Shown here piece by piece: positions 23,315 to 23,797 of a stretch of DNA of 23,797 bases. The stretch's first letter is position 1, and each line of letters opens with the position of its first letter. The notes beneath the pieces were generated by a model. The model was not told where the DNA came from. It worked only from the letters and a program-made list of their open reading frames with translations, and made no database searches. The translations under genes and the position numbers were made by a program. Source of the stretch: Bacteroidota bacterium (GTDB taxonomy: Bacteria; Bacteroidota; Bacteroidia; Chitinophagales; Chitinophagaceae); contig CANGUS010000003.1 in assembly GCA_947457085.1 (NCBI GenBank), forward strand, positions 1 through 23,797, in the 5' to 3' direction.

Positions 23315-23797
23315 AGGCGTTGGTACAAATGCACTTTTATGTGATAGTATAACGGTAGAATTACATTCATCTTCGGCTCCTTATGCATTGGCATATACTT
23401 ACACAGGGGTGATAGGAACCAATGGTTTATTGGCTTGTACATTTCCGGGTAGTGCCAGTGGCAATGCGTATTATATAATAGTAAAACATCGCAATTCGAT
23501 TGAGACTTGGAGTGCAAGCCCTGTAACTGTTTCGGCTGTGACTGCTTATGATTTTAGCAATGAGATTTCAAAGGCTTATGGTAGTAATCAAGCGTCAGTG
23601 GGGAACGGACAATATGCATTGTTTAGTGGAGATATGAATCAGGATGGCTTTATAGATGTAGGAGATTATCCTTTATTTGATACGGATTTGCAAAATGGCA
23701 TTTATGGAATTTATATAGCAAGCGATTTAAATGGAGATGGCTTTGTGGATGTGGGAGATTATCCATTATTTGATGCCAATAATCAAAATGGTATTTA
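23256..23797 (+). pseudogene. C-terminal continuation of the propeller protein in the +1 frame
   Basis: From 23256 a frame is open for 180 codons to the window edge. It joins the upstream gene smoothly: LITLNLK is followed by AFLEGYYVSSNLMSPVLLNE, then VELHSSSAPYALAYTYTGVI and a dockerin-like tail. LNLKAFLEGYY is the continuation expected for this kind of Bacteroidota secreted protein, whereas the annotated frame gives an unlikely end. The gene therefore carries a single-base insertion (or the sequence has an error in a homopolymer) and this part belongs to the gene starting at 20168. The true end lies beyond the window. Confidence 0.8.
23631..23797 (+). repeat. Two dockerin-like Ca-binding repeats, 93 nt apart
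   Basis: In the shifted frame, GDMNQDGFIDVGDYPLFDTD (from 23628) is followed by SDLNGDGFVDVGDYPLFDAN (from 23721). Each has the D-x-N-x-D-G pattern of an EF-hand-like calcium loop. Nucleotide sequences of the two units are also similar. The second unit runs off the window. Confidence 0.75.

Noticed and set aside
23212..23517. Minus-strand open frame of 101 codons at the end of the propeller gene
   Set aside because: It is antisense to the shifted but clearly protein-like frame and resembles no family.

Overview
The window looks like chromosomal DNA of a low-GC member of the phylum Bacteroidota. Four things point there. Secreted proteins carry a type IX (Por) sorting-domain tail or dockerin-like Ca-binding tail repeats. 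Upstream of six genes there are matches to the TAnnTTTG -7 box used by the Bacteroidota sigma factor, 6-21 nt before the start codon or mature RNA end. Shine-Dalgarno sequences are mostly absent. The house-keeping proteins have a Bacteroidota flavour. I cannot place it to genus; a Chitinophagales/Sphingobacteriales-like bacterium is a guess.

Layout. (1) 1-4957: a tripartite exporter operon on the minus strand (ABC exporter, HlyD adaptor, TolC outer-membrane channel running off the left edge), divergent from a TetR-type regulator with a clear palindromic operator between them. The ABC protein has a badly degenerate nucleotide-binding domain. (2) 4941-8390: a minus-strand operon of a Cys/Met-metabolism PLP enzyme, an unknown protein, a DAO-type FAD oxidoreductase and an SSAT-like GNAT acetyltransferase. 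(3) 8554-9875: small plus-strand genes (zinc-ribbon protein, A-type Fe-S carrier, PH-domain membrane protein). (4) 9862-11712: secreted type IX substrate. (5) 11779-13920: folate precursor (p-aminobenzoate) genes, pabC and pabB on the minus strand and pabA divergent with a probable TTG start. (6) 13960-15769: a YwqK/TonB-like envelope protein, tRNA-Pro(TGG), tRNA-Ser(GCT) and a cytosolic FKBP isomerase. (7) 16111-18754: a compact, very AT-rich type II restriction-modification module (R, M, C genes with 4-bp overlaps) preceded by an array of TATTC/GAATA half-sites, presumably the C-protein operator. (8) 18883-23797: TauE/SafE permease, a small exported protein, and a giant secreted BNR-propeller/PKD protein that is frameshifted by one extra A near 23251-23255; its C-terminal part continues in another frame to the window edge and ends in dockerin-like Ca-binding repeats.

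The most interesting items are the R-M module (nuclease with a B3-like C-terminal DNA-binding domain joined to an N-terminal domain I cannot assign), the exporter with degenerate ATPase motifs, and the hidden C-terminus of the propeller protein. I found no CRISPR array, transposase or phage gene.
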